DNA from: Acidiphilium sp. 37-60-79
GTDB lineage: Bacteria; Pseudomonadota; Alphaproteobacteria; Acetobacterales; Acetobacteraceae
Length of the DNA stretch: 64,000 nt
Direction of reading: 5' to 3'
Assembly (NCBI GenBank): GCA_002279355.1
Contig: NCBV01000010.1
Location: 38,329-102,328, forward strand
Part shown: one piece after another, positions 17,353 through 28,128 of the stretch
Layout of the letters: every line of letters begins with the position of its first letter
Numbering within the stretch: position 1 is the stretch's first letter
Notes under the pieces: generated by a model
The model's input: the letters and a program-made list of their open reading frames with translations, nothing else
Database searches by the model: none
Told to the model about the DNA's origin: nothing
Translations under genes and position numbers: made by a program

Positions 17353-18846
17353 TCAACGCGGCGCTGCAACCGGCAGAACCGGCTTTCGCGACCAGCTTGG
17401 CTGGCGCATCTGATGCAAAACCAGCGGCACACCACAGAAAAACACCGTGCCCACGACCACCAGCGTCACATACAACACGGGTGAGCCAACGGGTAATTGA
17501 TCGGGCGGGAAAAACGCCACGACAAAACTGAACAACACGCCAACAAAGCCCACCCCGGCCACCAGCCACATGCCCGGCAAGCCCCCCGGCACCCGAAACG
17601 GCCGCGCCAGTGCGGGCTGACTGTAGCGCAATCGGATCGCCGCCGCATACATCAACATATAAGCAATCAAATAGAGCGCGATGGTCATCGCCGAGACCAG
17701 AAAAAATACCACGGAGACGTCCTTGATCACAAAGTATAGGCTCGACATGATGGTGACAATCACGCCCTGCACCAGCAAAATATGGGTCGGCATGCCGTTT
17801 TTGTTCTTGGCATGCAGAATCGGTGGTAATTCCCCATCATTCGCCGTTGCCAACAGCCCCTTGCTTGGGCTGCCGAGCCAGGCGAACACGCCGCTGATCG
17901 CGCCAATACCGACCAGGAATGACAGCAGCGCCGTCAGCCAACCTTGATGCCACAAATTACTGATCACCGCGGCAAAAGCCTCAAACACGCCCGCCTGCAT
18001 CGAGATTTTTTGATAGGACACAATCGCTGCAATCGGCACTGCGCCAAGCGCAAAAATCAACAGCGAAATAATCGCCGCAAGCCCAATCGCCGCCGGATAT
18101 GATGTGCTCGGCTTGTCCATGTCCAAAACATGTACCGCCTGCACCTCAACGCCCGCAAATAACAGCACAATCCCGGCCAGAAACGCAATCGTGCCAAGCC
18201 CGCTGATCGCCGGCCAGAACCTTGCATGCCCCTGCAAGGACAAGGCCGGATCGGTCAAATGCTGCCACGCAATCGGGTGGCCGGTCATTACCCAATAAAT
18301 CCCCAACCCCACCAGCACCAAGCCCGGCCCGATCGTGCCGATCACAAAGGTCCAGTTGGTCACTTTAGCGAAAATCTCGACCCCGCGCAGCACCACAAAC
18401 GTCGCCAACCAATAGGCAATGATGCAGAACAGTCCGACATAAATACCATTATCCGCCATTGCCGGTCGGCCAATCGTGTAGGCCAGCGCCGCCGCCGCAA
18501 AGGTCAGCGCCACCGGATACCAGACAACGTTTTGAATCCATTGCAGCCAGATCGCCAAAAATCCCCAGCGCTTGCCAAACGCGGCGGTAACCCAGGCATA
18601 AATTCCGCCATTTTTGTCAGCAAACGCCCCGCCTAACTCTGCGGACACGAGCGAGGCTGGGATCAGATATAAAATCACCGCGAAGCCCAAATAAGCAAAC
18701 ATGGTCATTTCTTCTTTGGCAATCAGCGGCAAGCCCCGCAGGCTGGTCACCACCGCAGCCGCCGTCATCAGCGCAATCGCGCCAACGCTAAGTTTTGCGG
18801 TTTTCGTCTTCGGGACGACTTTAGGCGAACTAACGGGTTGGTCCAT
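17353..18846 (-). CDS. gadC: Glutamate:GABA antiporter (APC permease)
   Basis: Amino acid-polyamine-organocation permease of 497 residues with about twelve hydrophobic segments. GGIYAWVTAAFGKRWGFLA and the WLQWIQNVVWYP region are typical of the GadC group, and the neighbouring glutamate decarboxylase gene supports that substrate. It imports glutamate and exports GABA, so that decarboxylation removes a cytoplasmic proton. It starts 28 bases after gadB and is presumably cotranscribed. The stop codon is 8 bases from direct repeat B, so the repeat junction nearly reaches this gene. Confidence 0.9.
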   Translation of the reverse strand: MDQPVSSPKVVPKTKTAKLSVGAIALMTAAAVVTSLRGLPLIAKEEMTMFAYLGFAVILYLIPASLVSAELGGAFADKNGGIYAWVTAAFGKRWGFLAIWLQWIQNVVWYPVALTFAAAALAYTIGRPAMADNGIYVGLFCIIAYWLATFVVLRGVEIFAKVTNWTFVIGTIGPGLVLVGLGIYWVMTGHPIAWQHLTDPALSLQGHARFWPAISGLGTIAFLAGIVLLFAGVEVQAVHVLDMDKPSTSYPAAIGLAAIISLLIFALGAVPIAAIVSYQKISMQAGVFEAFAAVISNLWHQGWLTALLSFLVGIGAISGVFAWLGSPSKGLLATANDGELPPILHAKNKNGMPTHILLVQGVIVTIMSSLYFVIKDVSVVFFLVSAMTIALYLIAYMLMYAAAIRLRYSQPALARPFRVPGGLPGMWLVAGVGFVGVLFSFVVAFFPPDQLPVGSPVLYVTLVVVGTVFFCGVPLVLHQMRQPSWSRKPVLPVAAPR

Positions 18847-18874
18847 GGGGAACGCTCCTGTTCAACGGGCGATA

Positions 18875-20308
18875 TTAATGAGCGATGTCAGCGGGCAACC
18901 GCGCAACGGCGCTATGGGTAAAGCCACCGCCTTCAGCTTCGGTGATCGGCGTGCTCGGCGCATGATGCTGCAAATGGGTGATCGAGCGCGCAAAATCCTC
19001 TAACAACATATCCGCCATATCGCGGCTGAAGCCGTGGCGGATCAGCAGCCGCATCACCACCACATCTTCAATATTCGCCAGCATCGTATAAGCCGCCGCC
19101 TGCCAGCCCCGGGTGCGCAGCCGGTCCGACAAATCAAACAAGCTATAGCCCGGATCGGCCCCGTCCTTGATGCTCCAGGAAATCGCCGGAATCCCATCGT
19201 GCGGATTGCCATCGAACGCGAGTTCAAAGGGCCCGAGCTTGGTAATTTCGCGGCCAATATATTGCGCCGTGTCATAGGCATTTTGATGAATTCGCCGATA
19301 ACCCTCGCGGCCCAGACGGAGAAACAGATAATATTGCGAAATAATCTGTCCGCCGGGGCGAGAAAAATTCAGCGCAAATGTGGGCATATGCCCGCCTAGA
19401 TAATTAACATCGAAAATCAATTCCTTCGGCAAATCTGTGCTGTCGCGCCATACAACCCAACCCACGCCTAACGGTGCCATGCCGAATTTATGCCCCGATC
19501 CGTTGATCGAGCGCACACGCGGCAGCCGAAAATCCCAAACCAAATCCGGCGTTACAAACGGCGCGATAAACCCGCCCGAGGCCGCATCGACATGCATCGG
19601 AATATCAAGCCCGCCTTTGGCGGCCAGCGCATCCAATGCCGCCGCAATCTCCGCCACCGGCTCATATTGGCAGGTAAACGTCACGCCAAAAGTCGGCATC
19701 ACGCCGATGGTGTTTTCATCGGTGCGTTTCAGCACTTCCTCAGGCGTCATGCTCAGACGCCCGCGCTCCAGCGGAATCTCGCGTAACTCAACATCGAAAT
19801 AGCGGGCAAATTTATGCCAGCACACCTGCACCGGCCCGGTAATCAAATTAGGCTTGTCATAAGCTTTGCCAGCGAGCTTGCGCCGCTGGCGCCATTGCCA
19901 TTTCAGCGCCAAGCCGCCCAGCATTGCTGCTTCGCTCGATCCGGTGGTCGAACAGCCAATGGTGTTGGCCGCTTGCGGCGAATTCCATAAATCGGCCAAA
20001 ATATGCACACAACGATTTTCGATCTCGGCGGTGGCCGGATATTCGTCTTTATCGATCATGTTTTTATCGATCGAGGCATCCATCAAGCGATGAATTTCAT
20101 CATCAAGATAGGTCGTGCAAAACGTCGCCAGATTTTGCCGCGCATTGCCATCGAGCATCAGCTCATCGCGCACCAACGCCATGGCAATATCCGCTCGCAA
20201 TTCACCCGAAGGCATCTTATATTTCGGCACCGCCGCATCGGTTTGCCGACTGCCGTAGATATCGGCGTCAATGTCCTCACGAATTGCGTTTTTCTCATGC
20301 AGGGCCAT
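18875..20308 (-). CDS. gadB: Glutamate decarboxylase
   Basis: PLP-dependent decarboxylase of 477 residues that converts glutamate to GABA and consumes a proton; with GadC it forms the classic acid-resistance system. [29 protein letters not shown] and the PLP lysine K274 in [13 protein letters not shown] match bacterial GadA/B closely. The C-terminus ends with several His residues (HLQHHAP and a final H), compatible with the pH-responsive tail. It is the first gene of the gadBC operon; the promoter must lie in 20309-20520, on the strand opposite to the rimP leader. Confidence 0.95.
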   Translation of the reverse strand: MALHEKNAIREDIDADIYGSRQTDAAVPKYKMPSGELRADIAMALVRDELMLDGNARQNLATFCTTYLDDEIHRLMDASIDKNMIDKDEYPATAEIENRCVHILADLWNSPQAANTIGCSTTGSSEAAMLGGLALKWQWRQRRKLAGKAYDKPNLITGPVQVCWHKFARYFDVELREIPLERGRLSMTPEEVLKRTDENTIGVMPTFGVTFTCQYEPVAEIAAALDALAAKGGLDIPMHVDAASGGFIAPFVTPDLVWDFRLPRVRSINGSGHKFGMAPLGVGWVVWRDSTDLPKELIFDVNYLGGHMPTFALNFSRPGGQIISQYYLFLRLGREGYRRIHQNAYDTAQYIGREITKLGPFELAFDGNPHDGIPAISWSIKDGADPGYSLFDLSDRLRTRGWQAAAYTMLANIEDVVVMRLLIRHGFSRDMADMLLEDFARSITHLQHHAPSTPITEAEGGGFTHSAVARLPADIAH

Positions 20309-20516
20309 GTAAAATTCTCCGCTGGGTCACCGTGTCGGGCTGGTCTTGTTGCGTTGGCCTATCATGGCGCGTCGCCCCCCGGCAGGCTCGGACATTACGT
20401 AGAATAATCACGCCAGCCCAACGGAACGTGGAGACCCGCTACCGTTTGCCCCCCCCCGCCCCAAGCCCCTTGCCCCGCCGCCTTATTCGGCGTAAGGTGC
20501 TAAAAATCACGCTCCT

Positions 20517-20553
20517 GCCCGTTCGGAGGTGGCCTTAACGGGCCGCCTTTTTT
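20517..20553 (+). promoter_or_regulatory. rimP leader: terminator/antiterminator pair
   Basis: A terminator hairpin, AGGTGGCC (20527-20534) with GGCCGCCT (20541-20548), is followed by TTTTTT. An alternative stem, GCCCGTT (20517-20523) with AACGGGC (20537-20543), uses three of the same bases, so the two cannot coexist. It sits 34 bases before the rimP ATG with no + strand gene upstream, so it is an attenuator rather than the end of a gene. It probably belongs with the rimP leaders described in alphaproteobacteria. Confidence 0.7.
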
Positions 20554-20586
20554 ATTGGGCGGTGCGTCAGTTTGCGAGTTGATCCG

Positions 20587-21111
20587 ATGCATGAGACCCG
20601 TCCGTCCCATACCGGCCTTGAAGGCCGAATTGCCGATATGATCATGCCTGGCCTCGAAGCGCAGGGCTATGAGCTCGTGCGCGTCTCGATCATCGGGCGG
20701 CAGCGGCCAACCGTGCAAATCATGGCGGACCGGGTGGATGGCAGCCAGATCAGCGTCGAAGATTGCGAAAAAATCAGCCATTTGGTCTCCGCCCGGCTCG
20801 ATGTCGAAGACCCGATTGAGGGCGCGTGGACGCTGGAAGTCAGTTCCGCCGGGATCGACCGGCCTTTGACCCGGCTAAAAGATTGGGTCCGGTTCGCCGG
20901 CCATTTGGCCCGCATCGATATGGCGGTGCCAACCATGCAAGGCCGCAAGCGCCTAACCGGCACAATTCTCGGCGCGGAAGCGGGCGTGGCCCAGCTGAAG
21001 CTCGATACCGGCGAGACGATTGAGGTGAATTTGGCCGATGTCCAGCGCGCCCGGCTGGTGCTCACCGATGAATTGATCCGCGCGACGGCGCAGCCGCCGG
21101 CCGCGAACTAA
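20587..21111 (+). CDS. rimP: Ribosome maturation factor RimP
   Basis: 30S assembly factor of 174 residues with an N-terminal alpha/beta domain ([25 protein letters not shown]) and a C-terminal SH3-like barrel ([19 protein letters not shown]). YELVRV and [13 protein letters not shown] are family hallmarks. ATG 20587 was chosen; an in-frame TTG at 20572 would add five residues. First gene of the rimP-nusA-ylxR-infB-rbfA unit, behind an attenuator-type leader. Confidence 0.93.
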   Translation: MHETRPSHTGLEGRIADMIMPGLEAQGYELVRVSIIGRQRPTVQIMADRVDGSQISVEDCEKISHLVSARLDVEDPIEGAWTLEVSSAGIDRPLTRLKDWVRFAGHLARIDMAVPTMQGRKRLTGTILGAEAGVAQLKLDTGETIEVNLADVQRARLVLTDELIRATAQPPAAN

Positions 21112-21152
21112 ACGCGTCAACACGATAGTTTTTAGGAAAAGCGAGACAGATC

Positions 21153-22667
21153 ATGGATACCGCAATAGCCCGCCCTGAATTGCTGCTGGTCGCCGACGCG
21201 GTGGCCCGCGAGAAGCAAATCGATCGCGAGGAAGTGCTGGAGGCGATGGAGCAGGCGATCCAGAAAGCCGGCCGCGCCAAATATGGCCATGAAAAGGATA
21301 TTCGTGCCACGATCGACCGTAAAACCGGCGATGTCCGACTGTCGCGCTGGACCGAGGCGGTGGTCGCCGTGGAGAATGAGGAAACCCAAATTCCGCTCCA
21401 TATCGCGAAAAAATTCAAACCCGATATCGAGCTCGGCGGGCATCTGGTCGATCCGCTGCCGCCGATCGATTTCGGCCGCATCGCCGCACAAACCGCCAAG
21501 CAGGTCATCGTCCAGCGCGTACGCGAATATGAACGCAAGCGCCAATATGACGAGTTCAAAGACCGCGTGGGCGAAATCATCACCGGCACCGTCAAGCGCA
21601 CGGAGTATGGGAATTTGATGGTCGATCTCAGCCGCGCCGAGGCATTGCTGCGCCGCGACGAAACCATCCCGCGCGAAAATTTCCAAAATGGCGACCGCGT
21701 TCGGGCGTTCATTTACGATGTGCGCGATGAATTGCGCGGCCCGCAAATTTTTCTCTCGCGCACGCATCCGGGCTTCCTCGCCAAATTATTCGCGCAAGAA
21801 GTGCCGGAAATTTACGAGGGTATCATCGAAATCAAAGCGGTCGCGCGTGATCCGGGTTCGCGGGCGAAAATGGCGGTCATTTCGCGCGATTCCTCGATTG
21901 ACCCGGTCGGCGCCTGCGTGGGTATGCGCGGCTCGCGGGTGCAAGCGGTCGTGGCGGAATTGCAGGGCGAGAAAATCGACATCATCCCCTGGAGCCCGAA
22001 CCCCGCAACCTTCGTGGTCAACGCCTTAGCACCCGCCGAGGTGACCAAAGTGGTGATCGATGAAGAAGGCGGCAAAGTGGAAGTGGTGGTGCCCGATTCC
22101 CAGCTTTCCCTGGCGATTGGTCGGCGGGGCCAGAATGTGCGCCTCGCCTCGCAACTCACACGCTGGGATATCGATATTCTGACCGAGGCGGAAGAAGGCG
22201 AACGCCGTCAGGAAGAGTTCCGTCGGCGCAGCGGCCTGTTCGTCGAGGCGCTGGACGTGGATGATGTGATCGCGGGCTTGTTAGTGACTGAAGGCTTTGA
22301 AGGGATTGAGGATTTGGCGAACACACCGATTGAGGATTTGGCAGAAATCGAGGGTTTTGATGAAGCCATCGGCACCGAATTGCAGCGCCGGGCCATCGTC
22401 GCACTCGAGCGCCGCGCCGCCGAGCACGAGGAACAGCGCCAAGCCTTGGGCGTGAGCGACGCGCTGGTCGCCATCGATGGGCTAACCCCCACCATGCTGG
22501 TGGCCCTCGGCGAGGCGAAAATCCGCACGCTCGATGATCTGGCCGATCTGGCAAGCGATGAGCTGATCGAAATCGTCGGCAAGCCGAACATGGATGAAGC
22601 CACCGCCAACGCCATCATCATGGGTGCTCGCGCCCATTGGTTCGAAGGGGACAACCAAGCTGGCTGA
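21153..22667 (+). CDS. nusA: Transcription termination/antitermination factor NusA
   Basis: RNA polymerase elongation factor of 504 residues. Domains in order: N-terminal RNAP-binding domain (1-~130), S1 domain ([10 protein letters not shown]..., ~138-205), two KH domains ([15 protein letters not shown] and [14 protein letters not shown]), then two acidic C-terminal helix-hairpin-helix repeats (~385-500) as in proteobacteria. It is the second gene of the translation operon. NusA itself is a plausible regulator of the terminator in the leader. The ylxR frame begins within its last codons. Confidence 0.96.
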   Translation: MDTAIARPELLLVADAVAREKQIDREEVLEAMEQAIQKAGRAKYGHEKDIRATIDRKTGDVRLSRWTEAVVAVENEETQIPLHIAKKFKPDIELGGHLVDPLPPIDFGRIAAQTAKQVIVQRVREYERKRQYDEFKDRVGEIITGTVKRTEYGNLMVDLSRAEALLRRDETIPRENFQNGDRVRAFIYDVRDELRGPQIFLSRTHPGFLAKLFAQEVPEIYEGIIEIKAVARDPGSRAKMAVISRDSSIDPVGACVGMRGSRVQAVVAELQGEKIDIIPWSPNPATFVVNALAPAEVTKVVIDEEGGKVEVVVPDSQLSLAIGRRGQNVRLASQLTRWDIDILTEAEEGERRQEEFRRRSGLFVEALDVDDVIAGLLVTEGFEGIEDLANTPIEDLAEIEGFDEAIGTELQRRAIVALERRAAEHEEQRQALGVSDALVAIDGLTPTMLVALGEAKIRTLDDLADLASDELIEIVGKPNMDEATANAIIMGARAHWFEGDNQAG

Positions 22668-23376
22668 GTCCATCGCCCCATCACTGGACACGCACGACCA
22701 CGCGGCTGATCTCGATCTGCCGGATCTGCCGGATCTGCCGGATCTGGATGATCCGCGTGCGCCGGAGCGCCGCTGCCTAGTCACCCGCCAAGCCAGCACA
22801 CGAGCGGCGATGCTGCGTTTCGTTGTGGCCCCGGATCGATCGCTGGTGTTTGACGCGCCCGCAACCCTGCCGGGACGCGGATTATGGTTGAGTGCGCGGC
22901 GCGATGTGATACAGGAAGCGTTGAAGCGTCGGGTGTTCCAGCGCGCAGCTGGACGGTCGTTCAATATCCCGGCTCTCACTGTCCCGGATGATTTGGCCGA
23001 TCGCGTGGTATTCGCTCTGCGCGACCGGTTGACCGCATCGCTCGGTTTGGCGCGGCGGGCCGGGCAGGCGATTGGCGGATTTGAAAAAGCGCGTGAGGCT
23101 TTGGCCGCAGGGCGCTGTGCGGTGCTGGTTGGCGCCGCCGATGGCAGCGTGGCGGAGCGGGGGCGGGTGCTGCAAGGGCGCGATGTTCCCGTGCTCGACC
23201 TGCTGGATGCGGCGACGTTGGGTGCCGTTTTCGGCCGTGACGCGATTGTGCATGTTGCCCTGGCGCCGGGGCGGCTTGCCGCGATGATTTTGACGGACGC
23301 AACCCGGTTGCGCGGGGTTCTGCCCGGGCAGGGCGTTGCGCCGGGCGTGCAGAGCGGGCAGAGAGACGCCGGATGA
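22594..23376 (+). CDS. YlxR/RnpM family RNA-binding protein (DUF448) with L7Ae-like domain
   Basis: The DUF448 domain (PERRCLVTRQASTRAAMLRFV, GRGLWLSARRDVI) is followed by a ribosomal L7Ae-like domain (LGLARRAGQAIGGFEKAREAL, RCAVLVGAADGS). It is always found between nusA and infB; family members bind RNA, and the Bacillus protein acts on RNase P. The start is uncertain: in-frame ATG 22594 and GTG 22624 lie inside nusA without a ribosome site, while AAGGGGA precedes a CTG at 22660 (LAESIAP) that overlaps the nusA stop. The coordinates given are the maximal frame. Confidence 0.8.
   Translation: MKPPPTPSSWVLAPIGSKGTTKLAESIAPSLDTHDHAADLDLPDLPDLPDLDDPRAPERRCLVTRQASTRAAMLRFVVAPDRSLVFDAPATLPGRGLWLSARRDVIQEALKRRVFQRAAGRSFNIPALTVPDDLADRVVFALRDRLTASLGLARRAGQAIGGFEKAREALAAGRCAVLVGAADGSVAERGRVLQGRDVPVLDLLDAATLGAVFGRDAIVHVALAPGRLAAMILTDATRLRGVLPGQGVAPGVQSGQRDAG
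22714..22746 (+). repeat. 9-bp tandem repeat in ylxR
   Basis: GATCTGCCG is repeated three times and a fourth unit begins GATCTG, encoding DLPDLPDLPDL in the N-terminal extension of the YlxR protein. Copy-number slippage here would stay in frame. Confidence 0.9.
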
Positions 23377-23442
23377 CGACGGCGAATTCCGGATCAGCGG
23401 GGCTTCCCGCTGGTTGGACCTATCAATGACGGATCGGATTAT

Positions 23443-26376
23443 ATGAGCGACGATAAAGACCAAGGCGAAACCAAAGGCCGCTTGACGCTGCGGCCAGCCA
23501 ATCGAACCGAAGTCGGCCGCACGGTCGATGCCGGGTCGGTGCGGCAAAGCTTTAGCCATGGGCGATCAAAAGTGGTGCAGGTCGAAGTGCGCAAAAAGCG
23601 CAGCATCGCCGCCCCTGCCGAGGCCGATCCCGCGCACCCCACCCCCCAAGGCGCACGCCCTGGAACGCACGCCACCAGCCCCGGCCCGGTTCCGCGTGCC
23701 TTGACCGAAACCGAACTGGCCGCCCGTCAGCGCGCTTTGGTCGAGCAGCGCGAGGTCGCCAAGCGCGAAGCTGAGCGCCGCGAGCAAGAAAAAATGTCCA
23801 TCCTGTCCGCCGCGGAGGCCGCCCGCCGCAAGGCCGAGGAAGAGGCCCGTGTCACCGCCGAAGCCGCCCGCGCCGAGGCCGAGGCCGCCCGCGCCCAAGC
23901 CGAAATCGAAGCCAAAGCCATGACCGACGCGGTCACGGCTGCGCCGCACCCCGCCGACGCGAACGCCGACGAACCGGCCGATGATACGCGTAACGCCAGC
24001 CAGGCCGGATCCGGCTCAACCGTCACCGATGACAGCATCGTCGCCAGCGAGCTGGTCGATAATGTCGCGCCGCTGCAACCGGCCAACCGAGTGCCGCCCG
24101 CTGCCCCGCCGCAGGCTCGCGCCCATGCCGAGCGCACGAATTTCAACCGCACCAATGGTGATCGCTCCGGTCCGTCGGATCGTAACGCCCCAGGTCGCCC
24201 GGCTCCCGGACGTGATGCAGGCCGCGATGCCGGTCGCGCCGCACCGCGCCGCGATGGCGTCGCTCCGGGCAATACCGGGCCGAATAACGGCCCCGCCCGC
24301 CGCCCCGCCGCGCCGGGTAGTGCGCCGGTGCCGTCCGAAACCTTGCGGCTCAAACCCGGTCGTCCCGGTGGGCGCGATGATGATGACGAATCGCCCCGCG
24401 TTGCCCGCCGCCCCGGCGGCGGCGCAACCCCGGCGCGCAAGCCCGTGGCGCCGGTTGCCAAAAAACTTCCCGATAACCGCCGCAGTGGCCGGATTGATGT
24501 GCAAGCCGCGCTGGAAGGCGAGGATGAACGCGTCCGCTCGCTCGCCTCGGTGCGCCGCCAGCGCGAGCGTGAACGTCGGCAAGCCGAACTCGAAATGCTG
24601 CGCTCGGATCAGGTCCGCGTGGTGCGCGACGTCACCCTGCCGGATAATATCACCGTGCAAGACCTCGCCAGCCGCATGGCCGCCCGCGTGCCTGACGTGG
24701 TAAAAGCGTTGATGAAACTCGGCGTCATGGCTGCCGCCACCCAGTCAATCGATGCCGACACTGCTGAATTGGTGGTCAATGAATTCGGCCACCGGGCGCG
24801 CCGGGTATCAGAAAACGACGTGGAAATCGGCCTCGCCGGCGATACCGATCGTGACCAAGACATGCAGCCCCGCCCGCCCGTGGTCACCGTGATGGGCCAT
24901 GTCGATCACGGCAAAACCAGTCTGCTCGATGCACTGCGCGCCAGCAGTGTGGCCGCCAGCGAAGCCGGTGGCATCACCCAACATATCGGCGCTTATCAAG
25001 TCACCCTGCCGGATGGGGGCCGCATCACCTATATCGATACGCCCGGCCACGAAGCGTTCACCGCCATGCGCGCGCGCGGCGCCAGCGTGACCGATATCGT
25101 GATCCTGGTCGTTGCCGCCGATGACGGGGTCATGCCGCAAACCATCGAGGCGATTAAACACGCAAAAGCCTCCGGCGCGCCGATCATTGTCGCGATCAAC
25201 AAAATCGATAAGCATGATGCGAATGCCGATCGGGTCCGCAACGAATTGCTCCAGCACGATATCGTGGTGGAAAGCATGGGCGGCGAAACCCAGGATGTCG
25301 AAGTCTCCGCACTCAAGCGCATCGGGCTTGAGGCATTGCAGGAAGCCATTTTGCTGCAAGCCGAAATCCTCGATCTGCGCGCCAATCCGGATCGCCCGGC
25401 CGAAGGCACCGTGATCGAAGCGCGGCTGGATCGCGGTCGCGGCCCGGTCGCCACCGTGCTGGTGCAAAAAGGCACGCTGCGCCAGGGTGACATTGTGGTC
25501 GCGGGCGGCGAATCCGGCCGTGTCCGCGCCATGCTCGATGATCGTGGCCGCACCATCGCCGAGGCCGGTCCGTCCATGCCGGTCGAAGTGCTTGGCATGT
25601 CCGGCGTGCCCTCGGCAGGCGAGGTGATCGTGGTGGTCGAAAATGAAAGCCGGGCGCGCGAAATCGCCGAATTCCGCCAGCGGCGTGAGCGTGATCGCAG
25701 CGCCGCCGCCAGCGGTGCCGCCCGCGGCACGCTCGATCAAATGCTGGCCCGCATTCAGGCCGGCGTGCAAAAAGAAGTCGCCGTGGTCATCAAAGCGGAT
25801 GTGCAAGGCAGCGCCGAAGCGATCCAGGCCGTCGTGGAAAAACTCGGCAATGAGGAGGTGCGCGCCCGCGTGCTACTCTCCGGCGTCGGGCAAATCACCG
25901 AAAGCGACATCCAACTCGCCCGCGCCTCCGAGGCGCTGGTCATCGGCTTTAACGTCCGCGCCAACGCCCAAGCCCGGCAGCTCGCCACCCGCGATGGGGT
26001 CGATGTGCGCTATTATTCGATCATCTATGAGGTGGCGGACGATATCGAAAAACTGGTCAAGGGCAAGCTCGCGCCGGTGCATCGCGAAAAATTCCTGGGC
26101 TATGCCGAAATCCGCCAAGTGTTCAACATCACCAAAGTGGGCAAAGTCGCGGGCTGCTACATCACCGAAGGTCTGGTCAAGCGCGGTGCCGGCGTGCGCC
26201 TGCTGCGCGACGGGGTGGTGATCCATCAGGGCGAATTGTCGCAACTCAAGCGCTTCAAGGACGATGTCAAGGAAGTTGCGCGCGGCTATGAATGCGGCCT
26301 GTCCTTCGCGGGCTTCAACGATTTGCGGGAAGGCGATGTGGTCGAATGCTACGAAACCGAAATCGTTCCGGCATAG
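23443..26376 (+). CDS. infB: Translation initiation factor IF-2
   Basis: GTPase that places initiator tRNA on the 30S subunit; 977 residues. The long N-terminal region includes a charged coiled-coil stretch ([15 protein letters not shown]...) and a Pro/Ala/Arg-rich linker to about residue 400, then the IF2N domain. The G domain carries GHVDHGKT at 485-492, DTPGHEA and NKID, followed by domains II-IV. Fourth gene of the operon. The gap of 66 bases after ylxR shows no terminator. Confidence 0.97.
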   Translation: MSDDKDQGETKGRLTLRPANRTEVGRTVDAGSVRQSFSHGRSKVVQVEVRKKRSIAAPAEADPAHPTPQGARPGTHATSPGPVPRALTETELAARQRALVEQREVAKREAERREQEKMSILSAAEAARRKAEEEARVTAEAARAEAEAARAQAEIEAKAMTDAVTAAPHPADANADEPADDTRNASQAGSGSTVTDDSIVASELVDNVAPLQPANRVPPAAPPQARAHAERTNFNRTNGDRSGPSDRNAPGRPAPGRDAGRDAGRAAPRRDGVAPGNTGPNNGPARRPAAPGSAPVPSETLRLKPGRPGGRDDDDESPRVARRPGGGATPARKPVAPVAKKLPDNRRSGRIDVQAALEGEDERVRSLASVRRQRERERRQAELEMLRSDQVRVVRDVTLPDNITVQDLASRMAARVPDVVKALMKLGVMAAATQSIDADTAELVVNEFGHRARRVSENDVEIGLAGDTDRDQDMQPRPPVVTVMGHVDHGKTSLLDALRASSVAASEAGGITQHIGAYQVTLPDGGRITYIDTPGHEAFTAMRARGASVTDIVILVVAADDGVMPQTIEAIKHAKASGAPIIVAINKIDKHDANADRVRNELLQHDIVVESMGGETQDVEVSALKRIGLEALQEAILLQAEILDLRANPDRPAEGTVIEARLDRGRGPVATVLVQKGTLRQGDIVVAGGESGRVRAMLDDRGRTIAEAGPSMPVEVLGMSGVPSAGEVIVVVENESRAREIAEFRQRRERDRSAAASGAARGTLDQMLARIQAGVQKEVAVVIKADVQGSAEAIQAVVEKLGNEEVRARVLLSGVGQITESDIQLARASEALVIGFNVRANAQARQLATRDGVDVRYYSIIYEVADDIEKLVKGKLAPVHREKFLGYAEIRQVFNITKVGKVAGCYITEGLVKRGAGVRLLRDGVVIHQGELSQLKRFKDDVKEVARGYECGLSFAGFNDLREGDVVECYETEIVPA

Positions 26377-26750
26377 CCGTCGGCGAGCCCAGCCAACGGC
26401 AGCGGCGGGTGGCGGAAGAAATCCGCCACCGGCTAGCGGAAATCCTTATCCGCACCGAATTCCGCGATCCCGCCTTGGTTGGCGCGCAGATCACCGTGGC
26501 CGAAGTGCGCATGAGCCCGGATTTGAAACACGCGACCGTGTTTGCCTCTGTACTCGGTGGCGGTGACATCACCCCCATGCTGCCCGCCCTCAAACGCGCC
26601 GGCCCGTTCCTGCGCGGCGAAATCGGTCGCGGCCTGCGGCTGCGGGTCACGCCGGATTTGCATTTCCAGCCGGACGCAGCGTTGGATGAAGCCACCCGGA
26701 TCAATAAATTACTCGCAGCCCCCCAGGTCCGCCGCGACCTCGATCCGTGA
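26346..26750 (+). CDS. rbfA: Ribosome-binding factor A
   Basis: KH-fold 30S maturation factor, 134 residues from the chosen start. [36 protein letters not shown] and [14 protein letters not shown] are diagnostic. No start codon exists between the infB stop and the conserved SQRQRR, so translation most likely begins at ATG 26346, inside infB (31-base overlap, other frame). A GTG at the RRV position is possible but would remove conserved residues. Its stop overlaps the next gene (TGATG). Confidence 0.88.
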   Translation: MLRNRNRSGIAVGEPSQRQRRVAEEIRHRLAEILIRTEFRDPALVGAQITVAEVRMSPDLKHATVFASVLGGGDITPMLPALKRAGPFLRGEIGRGLRLRVTPDLHFQPDAALDEATRINKLLAAPQVRRDLDP

Positions 26751-27739
26751 TGGAATCCGTGACGGATCAAACCGCCTATCTCGCTGACACGCCCGACGGT
26801 ATCGCCCGCGCCGCACATTGGCTCCGCACGGGCGAACTCGTCGCTTTCGCCACCGAGACCGTCTATGGGCTGGGAGCTGACGCCACCAACGCCATAGCGG
26901 TCGCGGGTATTTTCGCGGCGAAAGGACGTCCCCGCTTCAACCCGCTCATTTGCCATTTTGCCACCGCCGACGCGGCCTTCACCCATTGCCTGCCGGATCA
27001 CCGCGCTCGCATCCTGGCCGATGCGTTCTGGCCCGGCCCGCTCACCTTGGTGCTCGCGCGCCACCCGGCATCGCCGGTCGCCAGCATCACCGCCGCAGGC
27101 CTTGATTCACTCGCGGTGCGCGTGCCCGATCATCCGGTCGCCCGCGCTTTGCTCGCCGCCACTGATCGCCCAATCGCCGCCCCTTCCGCCAACCGCTCCG
27201 GCCGCATCAGCCCCACCCGGCCCGAGCATGTGCGCGCCGAACTCGATGGCCGCATCGCCGCCGTGCTGCAATCCGGCCCCACCATGGTCGGGTTAGAATC
27301 AACCGTGCTGGACCTCACCGGCCCCGCCCGACTGCTACGACCCGGCAGCATTTCCCGCCATGCGATCGAAGCCTTGATCGGCCCCGTCGCCCTCATGTCA
27401 GCCGCCGCAGGCACTCCAGAAGCACCCTTGCGCGGACCCGGCCTGTTAGCCTCGCACTACGCGCCCACCCTGCCGGTGCGCCTGCACGCCCACAGCGTTG
27501 CCCCGCACGAAGCCCTGCTCGGTTTCGGCACCAACCTGCCGCCAGCCCGCCTGCTCCACAACCTGTCCGAACGCGGCGATCTGCTCGAAGCCGCCGCCAA
27601 CCTATTCGATCTCCTGCGCCGCCTCGATCACGAGGCCACCTGCCAAGGATTAACTGCCATCGCCGTCAGCCCAATCCCCACCCACGAGATCGGCCTCGCC
27701 ATCAACGACCGCCTAACCCGCGCCGCCGCCCCCCGCTGA
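26750..27739 (+). CDS. tsaC: L-threonylcarbamoyladenylate synthase (Sua5/YwlC type)
   Basis: Makes threonylcarbamoyl-AMP for the t6A37 modification of ANN-decoding tRNAs. 329 residues: YrdC domain first (GELVAFATETVYGLGADA, KGRPRFNPLI, RVPDHPVARALL, APSANRSGRISPT), then a Sua5 C-terminal domain (~215-329) joined by a GPGLLASHYAPTLPV linker. The long form identifies the Sua5 rather than the short TsaC subtype. ATG 26750 shares a base with the rbfA stop. Placement at the end of the infB operon fits a translation role. Confidence 0.92.
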   Translation: MESVTDQTAYLADTPDGIARAAHWLRTGELVAFATETVYGLGADATNAIAVAGIFAAKGRPRFNPLICHFATADAAFTHCLPDHRARILADAFWPGPLTLVLARHPASPVASITAAGLDSLAVRVPDHPVARALLAATDRPIAAPSANRSGRISPTRPEHVRAELDGRIAAVLQSGPTMVGLESTVLDLTGPARLLRPGSISRHAIEALIGPVALMSAAAGTPEAPLRGPGLLASHYAPTLPVRLHAHSVAPHEALLGFGTNLPPARLLHNLSERGDLLEAAANLFDLLRRLDHEATCQGLTAIAVSPIPTHEIGLAINDRLTRAAAPR

Positions 27740-27772
27740 TCAAAAGCGCTGATTACCCGCGCTGATCAAAAG
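27735..27772 (+). repeat. 12-bp direct repeat at the tsaC end
   Basis: GCTGATCAAAAG occurs at 27735-27746 (including the tsaC stop) and again at 27761-27772. No function is evident. Confidence 0.6.
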
Positions 27773-27837
27773 ATCACGCACCAAAATTTTACCAAAAATT
27801 GTCACCACCATGGATCGAGTCGTGCTAAAAAATTCGC

Positions 27838-28128
27838 ATGGGTCAACCCGCCGCCCGCGTGACCGATCTGCACACCTGCCCCATGGTCGATGGGGTAGTG
27901 CCCCATGTCGGCGGCCCTATTATCAATGGCTCACCCACCGTGCTCATCGGCGGCCTGCCCGCCGCGCGTGTGACCGACCCAGTCACCTGCGTCGGCCCCC
28001 CGGACCAAATCATCAAAGGCTCGGCCACCGTCATGATCAATGACCTGCCCGCCGCCCGCCTCGGTGACAGCACCGAACATGGCGGCGCCATCGTGCTCGG
28101 CTGCTTTACCGTTCTGATCGGGGGTTAA
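27838..28128 (+). CDS. PAAR-domain protein (type VI secretion spike tip)
   Basis: A 96-residue protein that is a complete, unextended PAAR domain: GQPAARVTDLHTCPM at the start, then repeated GSPTVLIGGLPAARVTD and GSATVMINDLPAARLGD units and a terminal GCFTVLIGG. PAAR proteins cap the VgrG spike of type VI secretion or related contractile machines. No vgrG, hcp, effector or immunity gene is adjacent in the window, so it is an orphan. The ATG at 27838 has little upstream ribosome-site match. Confidence 0.88.
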   Translation: MGQPAARVTDLHTCPMVDGVVPHVGGPIINGSPTVLIGGLPAARVTDPVTCVGPPDQIIKGSATVMINDLPAARLGDSTEHGGAIVLGCFTVLIGG

